Shown: positions 26,593-36,343 of the stretch, piece after piece
Position numbering within the stretch: position 1 is the stretch's first letter
Layout of the letters: every line of letters starts with the position of its first letter
Source of the DNA: Desulfurella amilsii
Lineage (GTDB): Bacteria > Campylobacterota_A > Desulfurellia > Desulfurellales > Desulfurellaceae
DNA length: 50,431 nt
NCBI RefSeq assembly: GCF_002119425.1
Contig: NZ_MDSU01000004.1
Span: forward strand, 1-50,431
Reading direction: 5' to 3'
Program-made: the position numbers and the translations under genes
The notes under the pieces: generated by a model
Told to the model about the DNA's origin: nothing
Seen by the model: the letters and a program-made list of their open reading frames with translations, nothing else
The model's database searches: none

Positions 26593-27612
26593 TTACTTTC
26601 CAAATGGGCATATTGGATATGTGCAGTAATCGCAAAAGTGGCATAATCCCCCTTCACTATAAAATTTTAGCTCTTTTTTATCAATATGGTCTTTAGCAAG
26701 CAGTCGTGGCAAAAAAATATCTAAGGCACTTGCTTTATAGTATAGACTACCTGCTGGCACAACGCAAATCGTGCTATTTTCAAGGTATCCAATGCTTAAA
26801 TTGTTTGCTGGCTGTATTGGATTAGATTTAAATACAAATTTCACTTTGGCTTTTGATAGGGATTGTTTTGTTACATCGTCTGGATCAACACTGCTTCCGC
26901 CGCAAACAAATATCAAATCAGCTGTTTTTAATTGATTTAAAGCTTCAATAATGGCTTTTGTATCATCTGGAACTATTCTACAATCGTTAATTATGCAACC
27001 ATATTTTTTTAGCTTGCCCTCAATATGACTTTTAAATAAATCTTTTCTCAAACCATAGTAAATTTCATTTCCAGTAATTATCGCATTAATTGTTTTGACG
27101 CTGTAGGCAATAACATTAAAAATTGATGTATCGAGAATTTTTTTTACTTTTTCTAATACTTTTTTCTTTGTATAAAGTGGAATAATGCGAAAAGCGGCAA
27201 TGGTTTTGTTTTCATTGCATGCAAAGTTATTGTGGATGCAAGGTAGTGATAAATCACTGATAGCGTTTATTTTAAACAATTTGTTTTTATCTATCTTTAA
27301 TAAGCCATCAATTGCCGAGTAAAAATTGATTTTGCCTTCGGTAGGAGACTTATCATAAAAAATATTTTCTCCTGCAATGTATGGGGCAATTTGAATAGCA
27401 AAATCATCTTCATGGATATCATTTTCATCTGGTATTAGCTTATAAATATAGCTTTTACCTATTGATTTTAAGATATCAACATCGCTTTGTCCAACTATAT
27501 GGCCTTTTTTAAAGCGAGCACCCTTAAAACCCTCTTCTTTGTTAATATATGTAATGTCATGAGCTAAAGCTAATCCAACGCTTTTTTCAACAGGAACTTT
27601 TATTTTTTTCAC
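26593..27612 (-). CDS. MoeA-like molybdopterin-binding protein with Cys-rich C-terminal tail
   Basis: A 339-residue protein starting KKIKVPVEKSVGLALAHDIT. It has a MoCF-type pterin-binding domain (SVKTINAIITGNEIYYGLRK, then TADLIFVCGGSSVDPDDVTK and ICVVPAGSLYYKASALDIFL). The last 16 residues hold four cysteines (324, 327, 330, 335; C-x2-C-x2-C-x4-C, ending CPFGK), which could bind a metal or Fe-S cluster. Such MoeA relatives occur near molybdo- or tungsto-enzymes, but the function is not settled. The start GTG 27612 lies right at the predicted transcription start; upstream in-frame codons would include the promoter. Confidence 0.75.
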   Translation of the reverse strand: MKKIKVPVEKSVGLALAHDITYINKEEGFKGARFKKGHIVGQSDVDILKSIGKSYIYKLIPDENDIHEDDFAIQIAPYIAGENIFYDKSPTEGKINFYSAIDGLLKIDKNKLFKINAISDLSLPCIHNNFACNENKTIAAFRIIPLYTKKKVLEKVKKILDTSIFNVIAYSVKTINAIITGNEIYYGLRKDLFKSHIEGKLKKYGCIINDCRIVPDDTKAIIEALNQLKTADLIFVCGGSSVDPDDVTKQSLSKAKVKFVFKSNPIQPANNLSIGYLENSTICVVPAGSLYYKASALDIFLPRLLAKDHIDKKELKFYSEGGLCHFCDYCTYPICPFGK

Positions 27613-27619
27613 AAGGTAA

Positions 27620-27647
27620 ATTCTAATTAAAGCTGTTTTTTTGTCAA
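27620..27647 (-). promoter_or_regulatory. Promoter giving a probable leaderless transcript of the moeA-like gene
   Basis: TTGACA (27647-27642), 16 bases, TAGAAT (27625-27620) on the minus strand. Expected transcription start is about 27613, one base before the GTG start at 27612, and no ribosome site is visible. Confidence 0.55.
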
Positions 27648-27683
27648 GCGTTTTTTTGTAAATTATATAACGGTTGCTTAAAG

Positions 27684-27712
27684 TTGACATTATAAAAAAA
27701 TTGATATAGTAT
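27684..27712 (+). promoter_or_regulatory. Promoter of the amidohydrolase gene
   Basis: TTGACA (27684-27689) followed by TATAGT (27705-27710, spacer 15) or TAGTAT (27707-27712, spacer 17). Transcription would start near 27717-27719, leaving only about five leader bases before ATG 27723. Confidence 0.55.
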
Positions 27713-27722
27713 TAACTTTTAT

Positions 27723-28865
27723 ATGGAAATGCTTTATGCAAAGTGGTTATTCAATGGTAAAGAAATATTAAAAGGGTTGGGCTGTGTAAGCCACAACAAT
27801 ATGGTAGTTGACTTGTTACCAATTAAGCTTGCAAAAAAAACTTACCCTGAAGCAGTAGTAAAAGATTATGGAGAGGGTGTTTTATTTAGCGGTTTTGTTA
27901 ATGCCCATACGCACCTTGATTTATCCAATGTAAGTATTGAGCCATACTTAGGCTTTGTAAAATGGCTAAAAACGATGATAGAAACTAAAGTTCAAGCCAA
28001 CGAAACTCAAACGGATGAAGCCATAAAAAAAGCACTTGACAGCTTAATTAAAAGCGGCGTTTGCGCAGTTGCAGATATTAGCAATACGCTTAAAAGCTGT
28101 AATTATCTTAAAAAAATACCAAAAGCTATTGTTTTTTTTGAAAACTATTCTTTAAGAAAAAAACAAGCGCAAGAAAAAATAGCCTATATTGAAAATAACA
28201 TTGAAAACATAAGACAAACATACAAAATGAAAATTGATGTTACAGCACATTCTGTGTATTCAACACATAGAGATTTATTGGGGTATACAATGCTAAAGAA
28301 CAACCCAAAGTTTGGCAGTGATTTATTTAGCTTTCATTTTTTAGAAAGTGAATTTGAAAATCCGTTTGTTAACTCTAGAGGCGATTTATTTGAAATGCTA
28401 CAAGAAAAAGGTTTAATAGACAATCAGCTTCATTTTTCAAGCGCAATCGAGTACATAAAAAGCTTGGGAGATATAAAAAAAGGCTTATTTGTTCACTGTG
28501 TTCATATTAAGCCAGATGAAATTGAATATTTAAAAAGCATAGATGCTAGTATTGTAATAGCTCCGCGCAGTAACTATTACATAAGTAAATCCTTGCCAAA
28601 TTTAGAACTGTTGAAAAATAGCGGCATAAATGTTGCAATTGGCACAGATTCGCTTGCAAGCAATTGGGATCTAAATATTATTAATGAATTAAAATTTTTA
28701 TACAAACACTACAGTCATATTGATCCTGCTTATTTTTTTGGGATAGCAACCACAGGGGGTTATACAGCACTCAACCTCCACATTGGTTTTAAAAAAGGTT
28801 TTTATGCTTATCCGTTCTTTATGGAAACAACTACAAACAATGCCCTTGAAGAAATTTTGCAATAA
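27723..28865 (+). CDS. Amidohydrolase, probable aminodeoxyfutalosine deaminase
   Basis: A metal-dependent deaminase of the chlorohydrolase/cytosine-deaminase-like group, 380 residues. Metal ligands are visible in FSGFVNAHTHLDLSNV (HxH), FSFHFLESEFENP (HxxE), LFVHCVHI and IGTDSLASNWDLNIINEL. Members of this group in Campylobacterota deaminate 6-aminodeoxyfutalosine in menaquinone synthesis. mqnD in this window supports that reading, but S-adenosylhomocysteine or other deaminase activity cannot be excluded. No ribosome site precedes ATG 27723; a second ATG at 27729 is in frame. Divergent from the moeA-like gene, upstream of carB. Confidence 0.65.
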   Translation: MEMLYAKWLFNGKEILKGLGCVSHNNMVVDLLPIKLAKKTYPEAVVKDYGEGVLFSGFVNAHTHLDLSNVSIEPYLGFVKWLKTMIETKVQANETQTDEAIKKALDSLIKSGVCAVADISNTLKSCNYLKKIPKAIVFFENYSLRKKQAQEKIAYIENNIENIRQTYKMKIDVTAHSVYSTHRDLLGYTMLKNNPKFGSDLFSFHFLESEFENPFVNSRGDLFEMLQEKGLIDNQLHFSSAIEYIKSLGDIKKGLFVHCVHIKPDEIEYLKSIDASIVIAPRSNYYISKSLPNLELLKNSGINVAIGTDSLASNWDLNIINELKFLYKHYSHIDPAYFFGIATTGGYTALNLHIGFKKGFYAYPFFMETTTNNALEEILQ

Positions 28866-28884
28866 ATTTAAAAATTTGTATTAT
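28857..28884 (+). promoter_or_regulatory. Promoter of the carB-greA-pyrK-pyrD operon
   Basis: TTGCAA (28857-28862, overlapping the deaminase stop codon), 16 bases, TATTAT (28879-28884), 33 bases before the carB start. No attenuator or leader peptide is visible in the short leader. Confidence 0.45.
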
Positions 28885-28916
28885 GTTTAAGACACTTTGA
28901 AAAATGAGGTTAATGT

Positions 28917-31900
28917 ATGTCAAAAGACAACTCTATAAAAAAGGTTCTTATTATAGGCTCTGGTCCGATAGTAATTGGTCAGGCATGTGAATTTGATTAT
29001 TCTGGCACTCAAAGTTGTAGGGCTTTATCAAAAGAAGGGATTGAGGTTATTTTAGTTAATTCTAACCCGGCCACAATTATGACAGATCCACAACTTGCAA
29101 ATAAAACCTATATCGAACCAATAAGCGTAGAGTTTATTGAAAAAATAATTGCAAAAGAAAGGCCAACGCATTTATTGCCAACATTGGGCGGTCAAACGGC
29201 TTTAAATACTGCCATGGGTCTTTATGAAGCTGGTGTGCTTGATAAATACAATGTCAAGCTCATAGGTGCAAATATAGAATCTATCAAAAAAGCTGAAGAT
29301 AGAGAACTATTTAAAGAATCTATGCGCAAAATAGGCCTTAAAACGCCAAAATCCACAGTTGTTAGAAGCCTTGAAGAGGCAAATATTGCTGTAAGCGAGA
29401 TTGGTTTTCCTGCAATTATTAGACCTTCTTTTACACTAGGAGGTACTGGTGCTGGTATTGCCTACAATAAAGAAGAGTTTGAATCTGTGGTAAAATGGGG
29501 TTTAGGTCAGAGTCCAATTAGAGAAATATTAGTCGAACAATCTGTAATTGGCTGGAAAGAATTCGAGTTGGAAGTAATGCGAGATAAAGCGGATAATGTT
29601 GTGATTATTTGCTCAATAGAAAATTTTGATCCAATGGGCGTTCATACTGGTGATTCAATTACAGTTGCACCAGCGCAAACCCTTACAGACAAAGAATACC
29701 AATTGTTAAGGGATGCAGGTATTGCAATAATTAGAGAAATTGGTGTAGAAACAGGTGGATCCAATATACAATTCTGTGTTAACCCACAAAACGGAGAATT
29801 TTATGTAATAGAAATGAACCCAAGAGTATCTCGCTCAAGCGCTTTGGCAAGTAAAGCTACGGGTTTCCCCATAGCTAAAATTGCAACGCTTTTAAGTATT
29901 GGTTATACTTTAGACGAAATATCCAACGACATAACAAAAAAAACCCCTGCAAGTTTTGAACCAACGCTTGACTATGTTGTTACCAAAATACCACGCTTTA
30001 CATTTGAAAAATTTAATACAAAAGATGAAATTGGTATGCAAATGAAAAGCGTGGGCGAGGTTATGGCAATTGGGCGTACATTTAAAGAATCTTTACAAAA
30101 AGCCATCCGCTCCTTAGAAATGGATCATTATGGCCTTGAAGATGTAGAAGAAAATGATATATCAAAAATTATTGATAAAATTGTGCACCCAAACAGCAAG
30201 AGACTCTTTTATATTGCAAAGGCTATGAGAATGGGAATGTCTGTAGATGAAATATATAAATATTCATTTATTGACAAATGGTTTTTAGCTAATATAAAGC
30301 AAATACTGGACATGGAAAACCAAATAAAATTAATTGGTGTTAATATAGAAAATATCAGAAAAATAAAACAATATGGTTTTTCTGATAAATATCTTGCTAA
30401 ACTTACAGGTAAAAAAGAAGAGGACATAAGGTCTTTTGCAAGAAACCTTAATGTTAAAAATGTTTACAAAATGGTTGATACGTGCGCTGCTGAGTTTGAA
30501 TCCTACACTTCATATTTATATTCAACCTACGAACATGAAAATGAGTCAAAGAAATCTAACTCCAAAAAAGTCGTAATCTTAGGCAGTGGCCCAAATAGAA
30601 TTGGTCAAGGTATAGAGTTTGATTACACATGCGTGCATGCAAGCCTCACATTAAAAGAAGAAGGTTATGAATCTATAATGATAAATTGCAACCCAGAAAC
30701 TGTGTCTACCGATTATGATATTTCTGACAAACTTTATTTTGAACCTTTAACATTTGAAGATGTTATGAACGTTATAGAAAATGAAGATCCAGAAGGCGTT
30801 ATTTTACAATTTGGAGGGCAAACACCACTAAAGCTTGCAAAAGATTTGCAAAAAAATAATGTTAAAATATTAGGTACAGACTCATCAAGTATAGATTTAG
30901 CTGAGGATAGAGAGTTATTTAAACAACTAATTGACCAGTTAGGCTTAAGACAGCCAAATAGTGCAACAGCTACAACAATCGAACAAGCAATAAACATAGC
31001 AAACAATATTGGCTATCCTGTGCTTGTTAGACCTTCTTATGTGTTGGGCGGAAGAGCTATGACGATAGTCTACGATCAATCGCATATGGAAAAATATTCG
31101 AAAGAAGCCATAAAGGTCTCTGGAGAGCATCCTATATTAATAGATAAGTTTTTGGAAGATGCAATAGAAATTGATGTTGATGCACTATCAGACGGTACTG
31201 ATACGGTTATTTGTGGTATAATGGAACACATAGAGGCAGCTGGCGTGCACTCTGGAGATTCTGCTTGTTCTCTGCCGCCAAGAACATTGAGTAAGCAAAT
31301 GATTGATGAGCTAACAAACCAAACAATAATTATATCAAAAGAATTGAATATTAAAGGTTTTATAAATATTCAATTTGCAATCAAAGATAAAAGCATCTAT
31401 ATTCTTGAGGTTAACCCCAGAGCATCCAGGACAATACCGTTTGTTAGCAAAGCCACAGGAATTGCTTGGCCAAAAATTGCCACAAAAGTATTGCTTGGAC
31501 GAAAGCTTAAAGAGCTTAATGTTAGAGAAGTAGTTCCACAATATTATGCTGTTAAGGAAGTTGTTTTGCCATTTGCTAAGTTTCCAGATGTAGATGTTGT
31601 GTTAGGTCCAGAGATGAAATCAACGGGTGAGGTTATGGGTATAGATAAGGATTTCTCACTTGCATACTATAAAGCTTTTTATGCAAGTGGTTCGGTTTTA
31701 CCCGTAAAAGGTAATGTATTTTTGTCTCTTGCTGATAAAGATAAATCCTATGTGGGTGAGATTGCCCAAAAATTGATCAATTTAGGTTTCAAAGTTTTTG
31801 CTACTCAAAGGACTTACAACATGATCAAAAATTTGCACAATGTTTTTTATGTAAAAAAAGTTAGTGAGGGCAGGCCAAATATACTTGATTTGATAATAAA

Positions 31901-32117
31901 CGATGAAATAAACTTTGTCATCAACACGCCATCTGGTAAAGTATCTTTTAGCGACTCATTTCATATAAGGAGGTTATCGCTTTTGAAAAATATACCATAC
32001 TGCACAACTGTTTGGGGAACTTTGGCAAGCATAGAAGCCATAACGGCAAAAATTAATTCACAAACTATAGATGTAAAAGCAATACAAGATTACTATAAGG
32101 AGCCTAATAATGGGTGA
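28917..32117 (+). CDS. carB: Carbamoyl-phosphate synthase large subunit
   Basis: Makes carbamoyl phosphate from bicarbonate, ATP and ammonia delivered by CarA, for pyrimidine and arginine synthesis. The 1066-residue protein has both homologous ATP-grasp halves: [20 protein letters not shown] and [38 protein letters not shown] and [40 protein letters not shown] and [20 protein letters not shown]. An allosteric MGS-like C-terminal domain ends it. carA is not in the window. The next gene, greA, starts 8 bases before the stop. Confidence 0.98.
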   Translation: MSKDNSIKKVLIIGSGPIVIGQACEFDYSGTQSCRALSKEGIEVILVNSNPATIMTDPQLANKTYIEPISVEFIEKIIAKERPTHLLPTLGGQTALNTAMGLYEAGVLDKYNVKLIGANIESIKKAEDRELFKESMRKIGLKTPKSTVVRSLEEANIAVSEIGFPAIIRPSFTLGGTGAGIAYNKEEFESVVKWGLGQSPIREILVEQSVIGWKEFELEVMRDKADNVVIICSIENFDPMGVHTGDSITVAPAQTLTDKEYQLLRDAGIAIIREIGVETGGSNIQFCVNPQNGEFYVIEMNPRVSRSSALASKATGFPIAKIATLLSIGYTLDEISNDITKKTPASFEPTLDYVVTKIPRFTFEKFNTKDEIGMQMKSVGEVMAIGRTFKESLQKAIRSLEMDHYGLEDVEENDISKIIDKIVHPNSKRLFYIAKAMRMGMSVDEIYKYSFIDKWFLANIKQILDMENQIKLIGVNIENIRKIKQYGFSDKYLAKLTGKKEEDIRSFARNLNVKNVYKMVDTCAAEFESYTSYLYSTYEHENESKKSNSKKVVILGSGPNRIGQGIEFDYTCVHASLTLKEEGYESIMINCNPETVSTDYDISDKLYFEPLTFEDVMNVIENEDPEGVILQFGGQTPLKLAKDLQKNNVKILGTDSSSIDLAEDRELFKQLIDQLGLRQPNSATATTIEQAINIANNIGYPVLVRPSYVLGGRAMTIVYDQSHMEKYSKEAIKVSGEHPILIDKFLEDAIEIDVDALSDGTDTVICGIMEHIEAAGVHSGDSACSLPPRTLSKQMIDELTNQTIIISKELNIKGFINIQFAIKDKSIYILEVNPRASRTIPFVSKATGIAWPKIATKVLLGRKLKELNVREVVPQYYAVKEVVLPFAKFPDVDVVLGPEMKSTGEVMGIDKDFSLAYYKAFYASGSVLPVKGNVFLSLADKDKSYVGEIAQKLINLGFKVFATQRTYNMIKNLHNVFYVKKVSEGRPNILDLIINDEINFVINTPSGKVSFSDSFHIRRLSLLKNIPYCTTVWGTLASIEAITAKINSQTIDVKAIQDYYKEPNNG

Positions 32118-32580
32118 TAAAGCTTTTTTTACGCCAAAAGGATACAATAAGCTCATTGACGAATTAGAAAGATTGCAAAAAATCGAAAGACCGAAAATTA
32201 TAAAAGAAATAGAAGAAGCTCGTGCAAAGGGTGACTTGAGTGAAAATGCTGAGTATCATGCTGCAAAGGAAAAACAAGTATTCATAGAAAAGCGCATTTC
32301 TGAAATCTCAAATAAAATTAATAAAGCTTGTATAATAGACCCAAATAGTGTTTCAAAAGATAAAATAAGCTTTGGATGTAAGGTAAAATTGCTCAATACA
32401 GACACAGATGAAGAAGTTGAATACATGATTGTAGGCGAAGACGAAGCAAACCCAAATGATGGCAAAATATCCGTAAATAGCCCTATTGCGCTTGCACTTT
32501 TGAGCAAAGAGGTTGGTGATGTGGTAAGCGTTAAGGTGCCAGCAGGTATTAAAAACTTTGAGATAGAGGATATCTCTTAA
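32110..32580 (+). CDS. greA: Transcription elongation factor GreA
   Basis: Rescues backtracked RNA polymerase by stimulating transcript cleavage. The 156-residue protein has the N-terminal coiled coil with the acidic tip ([40 protein letters not shown] with the D/E tip) and the C-terminal FKBP-like domain ([20 protein letters not shown]). It is coupled to carB by an 8-base overlap, an order seen in various bacteria. Confidence 0.97.
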   Translation: MGDKAFFTPKGYNKLIDELERLQKIERPKIIKEIEEARAKGDLSENAEYHAAKEKQVFIEKRISEISNKINKACIIDPNSVSKDKISFGCKVKLLNTDTDEEVEYMIVGEDEANPNDGKISVNSPIALALLSKEVGDVVSVKVPAGIKNFEIEDIS

Positions 32581-32582
32581 TC

Positions 32583-33293
32583 ATGAAAACAATCGTTTTA
32601 AACAATGATCAAGTTGCAAAAGATACTTACTATCTACAACTGCAAGTACCCGAAGGATTTAAGTATGAACCGGGCCAATTTTTAATGCTAAAAATAAACA
32701 AGCTTAACGAACCATTGCTTAGAAGACCGTTCAGTATAGCAAAAGTAGATGAAACAATAGATATTTACTATAAAGTTATAGGTCTTGGAACAAACATTTT
32801 AAAATCGTATAAAAAGGGTGATTTAATTGATTTTACTGGTCCTTTTGGTAATGGGTTTGATTTAAGAAACAAGCGTATTGTGTTGTGTGGAGGCGGTATT
32901 GGTGTTGCGCCGCTTATTGGTTTAAAGTATTTTTTAGATTCAAAAAATATTACATCACATTGCTTTTTTGGTTTTAACTCAAAAGAAGACTGTTTTGTTG
33001 ATTTTGGAGAAATTGCAACGCTGGATGGCTCTTTAGGGAAAAAGGGCAGTGTGGTTGATTTGTTGGAAGATTTAGACAATTCATTCCATGTTTATGCTTG
33101 CGGTCCAAAAGGCATGTTGAAGGCATTGTGTGAGCTTGCAGATAGAAAAGGTTTTAGTATGGATATATCGCTTGAGTCTAACATGGCTTGTGGCTTTGGT
33201 GTGTGCTTGGGATGCAGTATTAACACTATTAATGGTTACAAACAGGTTTGCAAAGATGGCCCAGCGTTTAACTATACGGAGATTATATGGTAA
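32583..33293 (+). CDS. pyrK: Dihydroorotate dehydrogenase electron-transfer subunit PyrK
   Basis: FAD/[2Fe-2S] subunit that passes electrons from PyrD to NAD+. The 236-residue protein has a ferredoxin-reductase fold: EPLLRRPFSIAKVDETIDIY for FAD, FTGPFGNGFDL, the NAD region VLCGGGIGVAPLIGLKYFL and HVYACGPKGMLKAL, and the C-terminal cluster motif MACGFGVCLGCSI plus the later VCKDGPAF (four Cys). Two bases after greA, overlapping pyrD by 7. Confidence 0.95.
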   Translation: MKTIVLNNDQVAKDTYYLQLQVPEGFKYEPGQFLMLKINKLNEPLLRRPFSIAKVDETIDIYYKVIGLGTNILKSYKKGDLIDFTGPFGNGFDLRNKRIVLCGGGIGVAPLIGLKYFLDSKNITSHCFFGFNSKEDCFVDFGEIATLDGSLGKKGSVVDLLEDLDNSFHVYACGPKGMLKALCELADRKGFSMDISLESNMACGFGVCLGCSINTINGYKQVCKDGPAFNYTEIIW

Positions 33294-34198
33294 ATTTAGA
33301 GGTAAAACTATCAAATTTAAGATTCAAAAACCCCGTATTAGTTGCCTCAGGTACATTTGGTTGGGGTATTGAGTACAATCGTTTTTTTGACATAGGCTTG
33401 CTTGGTGGCGTAATTGTTAAAGGCTTAAGTCTAAACCCAAGGCAGGGCAACCCGCCACCGCGTATTGTTGAGACACCATGTGGTATGCTAAATTCTATTG
33501 GTTTGCAAAACATAGGCTTAGAAAAATTTGTAAGTGAAGTTTTACCTCAATTTGACAGTATAAGAACAAATTTAATAGTGAATATTTATGGAAGCGAGAT
33601 TGGAGAATTTGTGGAGCTTGCAGGTAGACTAAATAATTATAAGCAAATCGCCGCTTTGGAAATTAATGTATCATGCCCAAATGTAAAAGCAGGTGGTGCA
33701 GCATTTGGTAAAGATCCAGAGGTTGTTTTTGTATTAATTTCTAGTATAAAAAAAGTCTGCGATAAAACTATTATTGTTAAATTAACACCAAATGTTACAG
33801 ATATTGCACTAATTGCTCAAGCAGCTCAATCTGCAAAAGCTGATGCTGTAAGCTTAATTAACACTCTAACAGGAATGATTATTGACACAAAAACAAAGAA
33901 GCCGTTTTTAGGCAATAAATTTGGTGGACTAAGCGGTCCTGCTATTTACCCTGTAGGTTTGAAGATGGTGTATGAAACCTATGAAAAGGTTAATATACCG
34001 ATAATAGGTGTTGGAGGTATATACAACGCAGACGTTGCAGTTCAATATATACTGGCTGGCGCATCTATGATACAAATTGGCACAGCAAATTTTGTAGAGC
34101 CAGATATAAGTTTAAAAATAATTGAAGGAATAAGGAGGTACTTAGAAGATGAAGAAATTGATGATGTTAATAAGCTTGTTGGTCTTGCTCACAACTAG
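33287..34198 (+). CDS. pyrD: Dihydroorotate dehydrogenase, class 1B catalytic subunit
   Basis: Oxidises dihydroorotate to orotate in the cytoplasm, with PyrK as electron acceptor. The 303-residue FMN protein shows FKNPVLVASGTFGWGIEY, KGLSLNPRQGNPPPRIVETP, INVSCPNVKAGGAAFGKDPE with the class 1 catalytic Cys, TPNVTDIALIAQAA, GNKFGGLSGPAIYPVGL and IIGVGGIYNADVAVQYILAG. The pairing with pyrK marks the NAD-linked class 1B type. Confidence 0.97.
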   Translation: MVNLEVKLSNLRFKNPVLVASGTFGWGIEYNRFFDIGLLGGVIVKGLSLNPRQGNPPPRIVETPCGMLNSIGLQNIGLEKFVSEVLPQFDSIRTNLIVNIYGSEIGEFVELAGRLNNYKQIAALEINVSCPNVKAGGAAFGKDPEVVFVLISSIKKVCDKTIIVKLTPNVTDIALIAQAAQSAKADAVSLINTLTGMIIDTKTKKPFLGNKFGGLSGPAIYPVGLKMVYETYEKVNIPIIGVGGIYNADVAVQYILAGASMIQIGTANFVEPDISLKIIEGIRRYLEDEEIDDVNKLVGLAHN

Positions 34199-34640
34199 CG
34201 CATTTGGATATACGCTTAAAGATTTAGGCATATCGGTTAATAACTATCAATTTTTACATTTTAAACAAATTGCCATTAATGCAATGACAAAACAAAAAAT
34301 TGAAAGAAGCGGTACATTAACGATAAAAAAAGGTCAATACATGGTTTTTGCGTATAATAATGAAACGATAAAGCTTAAAGACTCAAAAGCTTACGATACG
34401 ATTGGCAATAGCACAAAAATATACCCGCTTGAAGGTTTTAATCAAGTGCTCTATAACCTGTTTTTGGGAAAAACCAACATAAATTCAATTTTCAATATAA
34501 AGAAGGTAAACGATTATTTTCTTTTGACTCCTAAAGGAAAAACCAATATAGCTCAAGTAGAGCTATACCCTAACAATCAAAAACTAAAAGAGATTAAAAT
34601 TACAGACATATACGGCAATATTATTATATTTGATTTTTGA
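34149..34640 (+). CDS. LolA-like periplasmic protein
   Basis: An exported 163-residue protein: signal peptide KKLMMLISLLVLLTTSAFG followed by a beta-rich domain whose repeats (ERSGTLTIKKGQYMVFAYNN, INSIFNIKKVNDYFLLTPKG, YPNNQKLKEIKITDIYGN) follow the outer-membrane lipoprotein carrier pattern. It may ferry lipoproteins to the outer membrane. The lysine/aspartate-poor N-terminus and short length leave room for another lipid-binding role. Start ATG overlaps the end of pyrD by 50 bases, preceded by AAGGAGGT. Confidence 0.7.
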   Translation: MKKLMMLISLLVLLTTSAFGYTLKDLGISVNNYQFLHFKQIAINAMTKQKIERSGTLTIKKGQYMVFAYNNETIKLKDSKAYDTIGNSTKIYPLEGFNQVLYNLFLGKTNINSIFNIKKVNDYFLLTPKGKTNIAQVELYPNNQKLKEIKITDIYGNIIIFDF

Positions 34641-36256
34641 TGTTGCTTTTGGCATTTGAACATCTTGGCGAAGCTAAATTATTTATAGAGCACTTTGATG
34701 CGCAAAAAAGACACAGTGTTTTTTGCGCAGATGGCATTGTAATATATGTTAATTATGGTAAAGGTGGTTTGAGTTTAGCATTAAATATAGCAAAATTGAA
34801 TGAACAACTCAAACCACAACTATGTGTGCTTTTTGGTCTTGCAGGAAACCTAGCAAGCCTAAAAATAGGTGAAGTTGTAGTAGTTAATAAAGTAAAGCTT
34901 TTAGATTCTAGCTTAGACCCCATCTTAAATCCTGTTGAAATAAATTCTATAGATGGATTCAAAAATGTTGATTGTTTAAGTGTTTTAGGTAATTATGCAT
35001 TCGATAAAAACTTAAGCTATCTTGCTGATTGCATTGATATGGAGGCATATTTTTTTGCAAAAGCTTTAAATGAGTTGGGTATAAATGGCTTTATAATAAA
35101 ATTAATAAGCGATAATAATAACCAATTTTCAAAAGAATTTAAGTTCGACTACTCAAAAGTTGTTAAAATACTTGAGCTTTTAAAACAGATTGCAAATAAC
35201 AATTTAACAGAGATATTCCTAAATACTGCCATAGCTAATGTAAATGTACTTTTTAACTTGAAAAAGCTATTTGAAAAAAAACGCTACACATTTACAATGC
35301 GTCAGAATGTTTATAAAAAAATTAAAATAAATACGGCAAAAAACATCAAAAAACCCTTTAAACTCAAATACATATTGTGCGAAAAACCGCTAAAAGGCGA
35401 TTGTGATAAAAAAATAAATGACTATGTAAGTTACTTTCACAATCTAAAAGACAAATGTGCACTAATTTATGCTACAAAGAAAGGTGAATTTTTGAGAAAA
35501 ACACCTGATAATTATACGCCTGCAAATACATACGGGTACTCTATTATTCAGTCTTATAACTGCATGTATGATTGTTCGTATTGTTTTTTAAAAGGCTATT
35601 TTAAAACATTTAACCCCGTTATATTTAAAAATATCAAAGATTATTTTTGCGCTATTAAAAAAACTCTTAAAAATGACAAACTAAGACCATTATACTTTTA
35701 CTTAGGAACATTTTCAGACCCTGTAGCCCTTAGTATTTTTGATGCAAGTTATATAAAATTTGCAAGGTTTTTTGAAGAACTTGATGCAATTCTAGAAATT
35801 AGAACAAAATCAGTTATGATAGATAAATTATTAAAAGAAAAACCTTTTAAAAATACAATAATTGCTTTTTCTCTAACCCCTCAAAATGTTATAGATAAAT
35901 TTGAACCATATACGCCAAGTCTTGTAAGACGGCTGAATGCTATAAAATTATTGGATCAAGCTGGATTTAATATAGGGATTCGCTTTGATCCTTTTTTTGT
36001 TGACAATGCAGATGATTATAAAGATTTTATTAATGCGTTAAATGAAATAAAACACCTACATTCTATTGAGATTGGACTGTTAAGATTTTCAAAAAATGAA
36101 TATAAAGTCTTTTTAACCAAAAATCCCGGTATATTATCTAATTTAGTTCTTAAAGATGATATGTACATCCAATCAAGCCAAAAAAACATAAAAACGCTTG
36201 TTAACAACTTACTTTGCAATTTCAAAGATAAAATATACTACAACATGATTGTTTAA
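34640..36256 (+). CDS. Fusion of nucleoside phosphorylase/nucleosidase-like domain and SPL-like radical SAM domain
   Basis: A 538-residue two-domain protein. Residues 1-185 resemble the PNP/MTA-SAH-nucleosidase/futalosine-hydrolase superfamily: VLFGLAGNLASLKIGEVVVV, the CIDMEAYFFAKAL ribose-site motif at 131-143, and IIKLISDN with Asp158 as possible base-protonating residue. Residues about 240-538 resemble the spore photoproduct lyase radical SAM family: a CMYDCSYCF motif (C308, C312, C315; C-x3-C-x2-C), YLGTFSDPVALSIFDA, and FEPYTPSLVRRLNAIKLLDQ with GFNIGIRFDPFF. Start ATG 34640 shares a base with the lolA-like stop codon. It ends the pyrimidine operon. Function unknown; a repair role with built-in 5'-deoxyadenosine removal is a hypothesis. 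Confidence 0.75.
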   Translation: MLLLAFEHLGEAKLFIEHFDAQKRHSVFCADGIVIYVNYGKGGLSLALNIAKLNEQLKPQLCVLFGLAGNLASLKIGEVVVVNKVKLLDSSLDPILNPVEINSIDGFKNVDCLSVLGNYAFDKNLSYLADCIDMEAYFFAKALNELGINGFIIKLISDNNNQFSKEFKFDYSKVVKILELLKQIANNNLTEIFLNTAIANVNVLFNLKKLFEKKRYTFTMRQNVYKKIKINTAKNIKKPFKLKYILCEKPLKGDCDKKINDYVSYFHNLKDKCALIYATKKGEFLRKTPDNYTPANTYGYSIIQSYNCMYDCSYCFLKGYFKTFNPVIFKNIKDYFCAIKKTLKNDKLRPLYFYLGTFSDPVALSIFDASYIKFARFFEELDAILEIRTKSVMIDKLLKEKPFKNTIIAFSLTPQNVIDKFEPYTPSLVRRLNAIKLLDQAGFNIGIRFDPFFVDNADDYKDFINALNEIKHLHSIEIGLLRFSKNEYKVFLTKNPGILSNLVLKDDMYIQSSQKNIKTLVNNLLCNFKDKIYYNMIV

Positions 36257-36288
36257 GTCTTTAAAAAATACTATTAAGCTTTATATGC

Positions 36289-36317
36289 TTGACATCTTTA
36301 ATTAATTATTATATAAG
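36289..36317 (+). promoter_or_regulatory. Promoter of the roadblock/sensor gene pair
   Basis: TTGACA (36289-36294), 17 bases, TATAAG (36312-36317), 26 bases before the ATG of the roadblock gene, which has a GGAGG ribosome site. Confidence 0.65.
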
Positions 36318-36343
36318 TTAAAAAATTACATTGGAGGTTAATA

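Noticed and set aside
34640-36256. Reading the fusion as MqnB-MqnC (futalosine hydrolase plus its radical SAM partner).
   Set aside because: The radical SAM half resembles spore photoproduct lyase (SDP and FEPYTPSLVRRL segments), not the MqnC pattern. MqnB-like activity of the first half remains possible.
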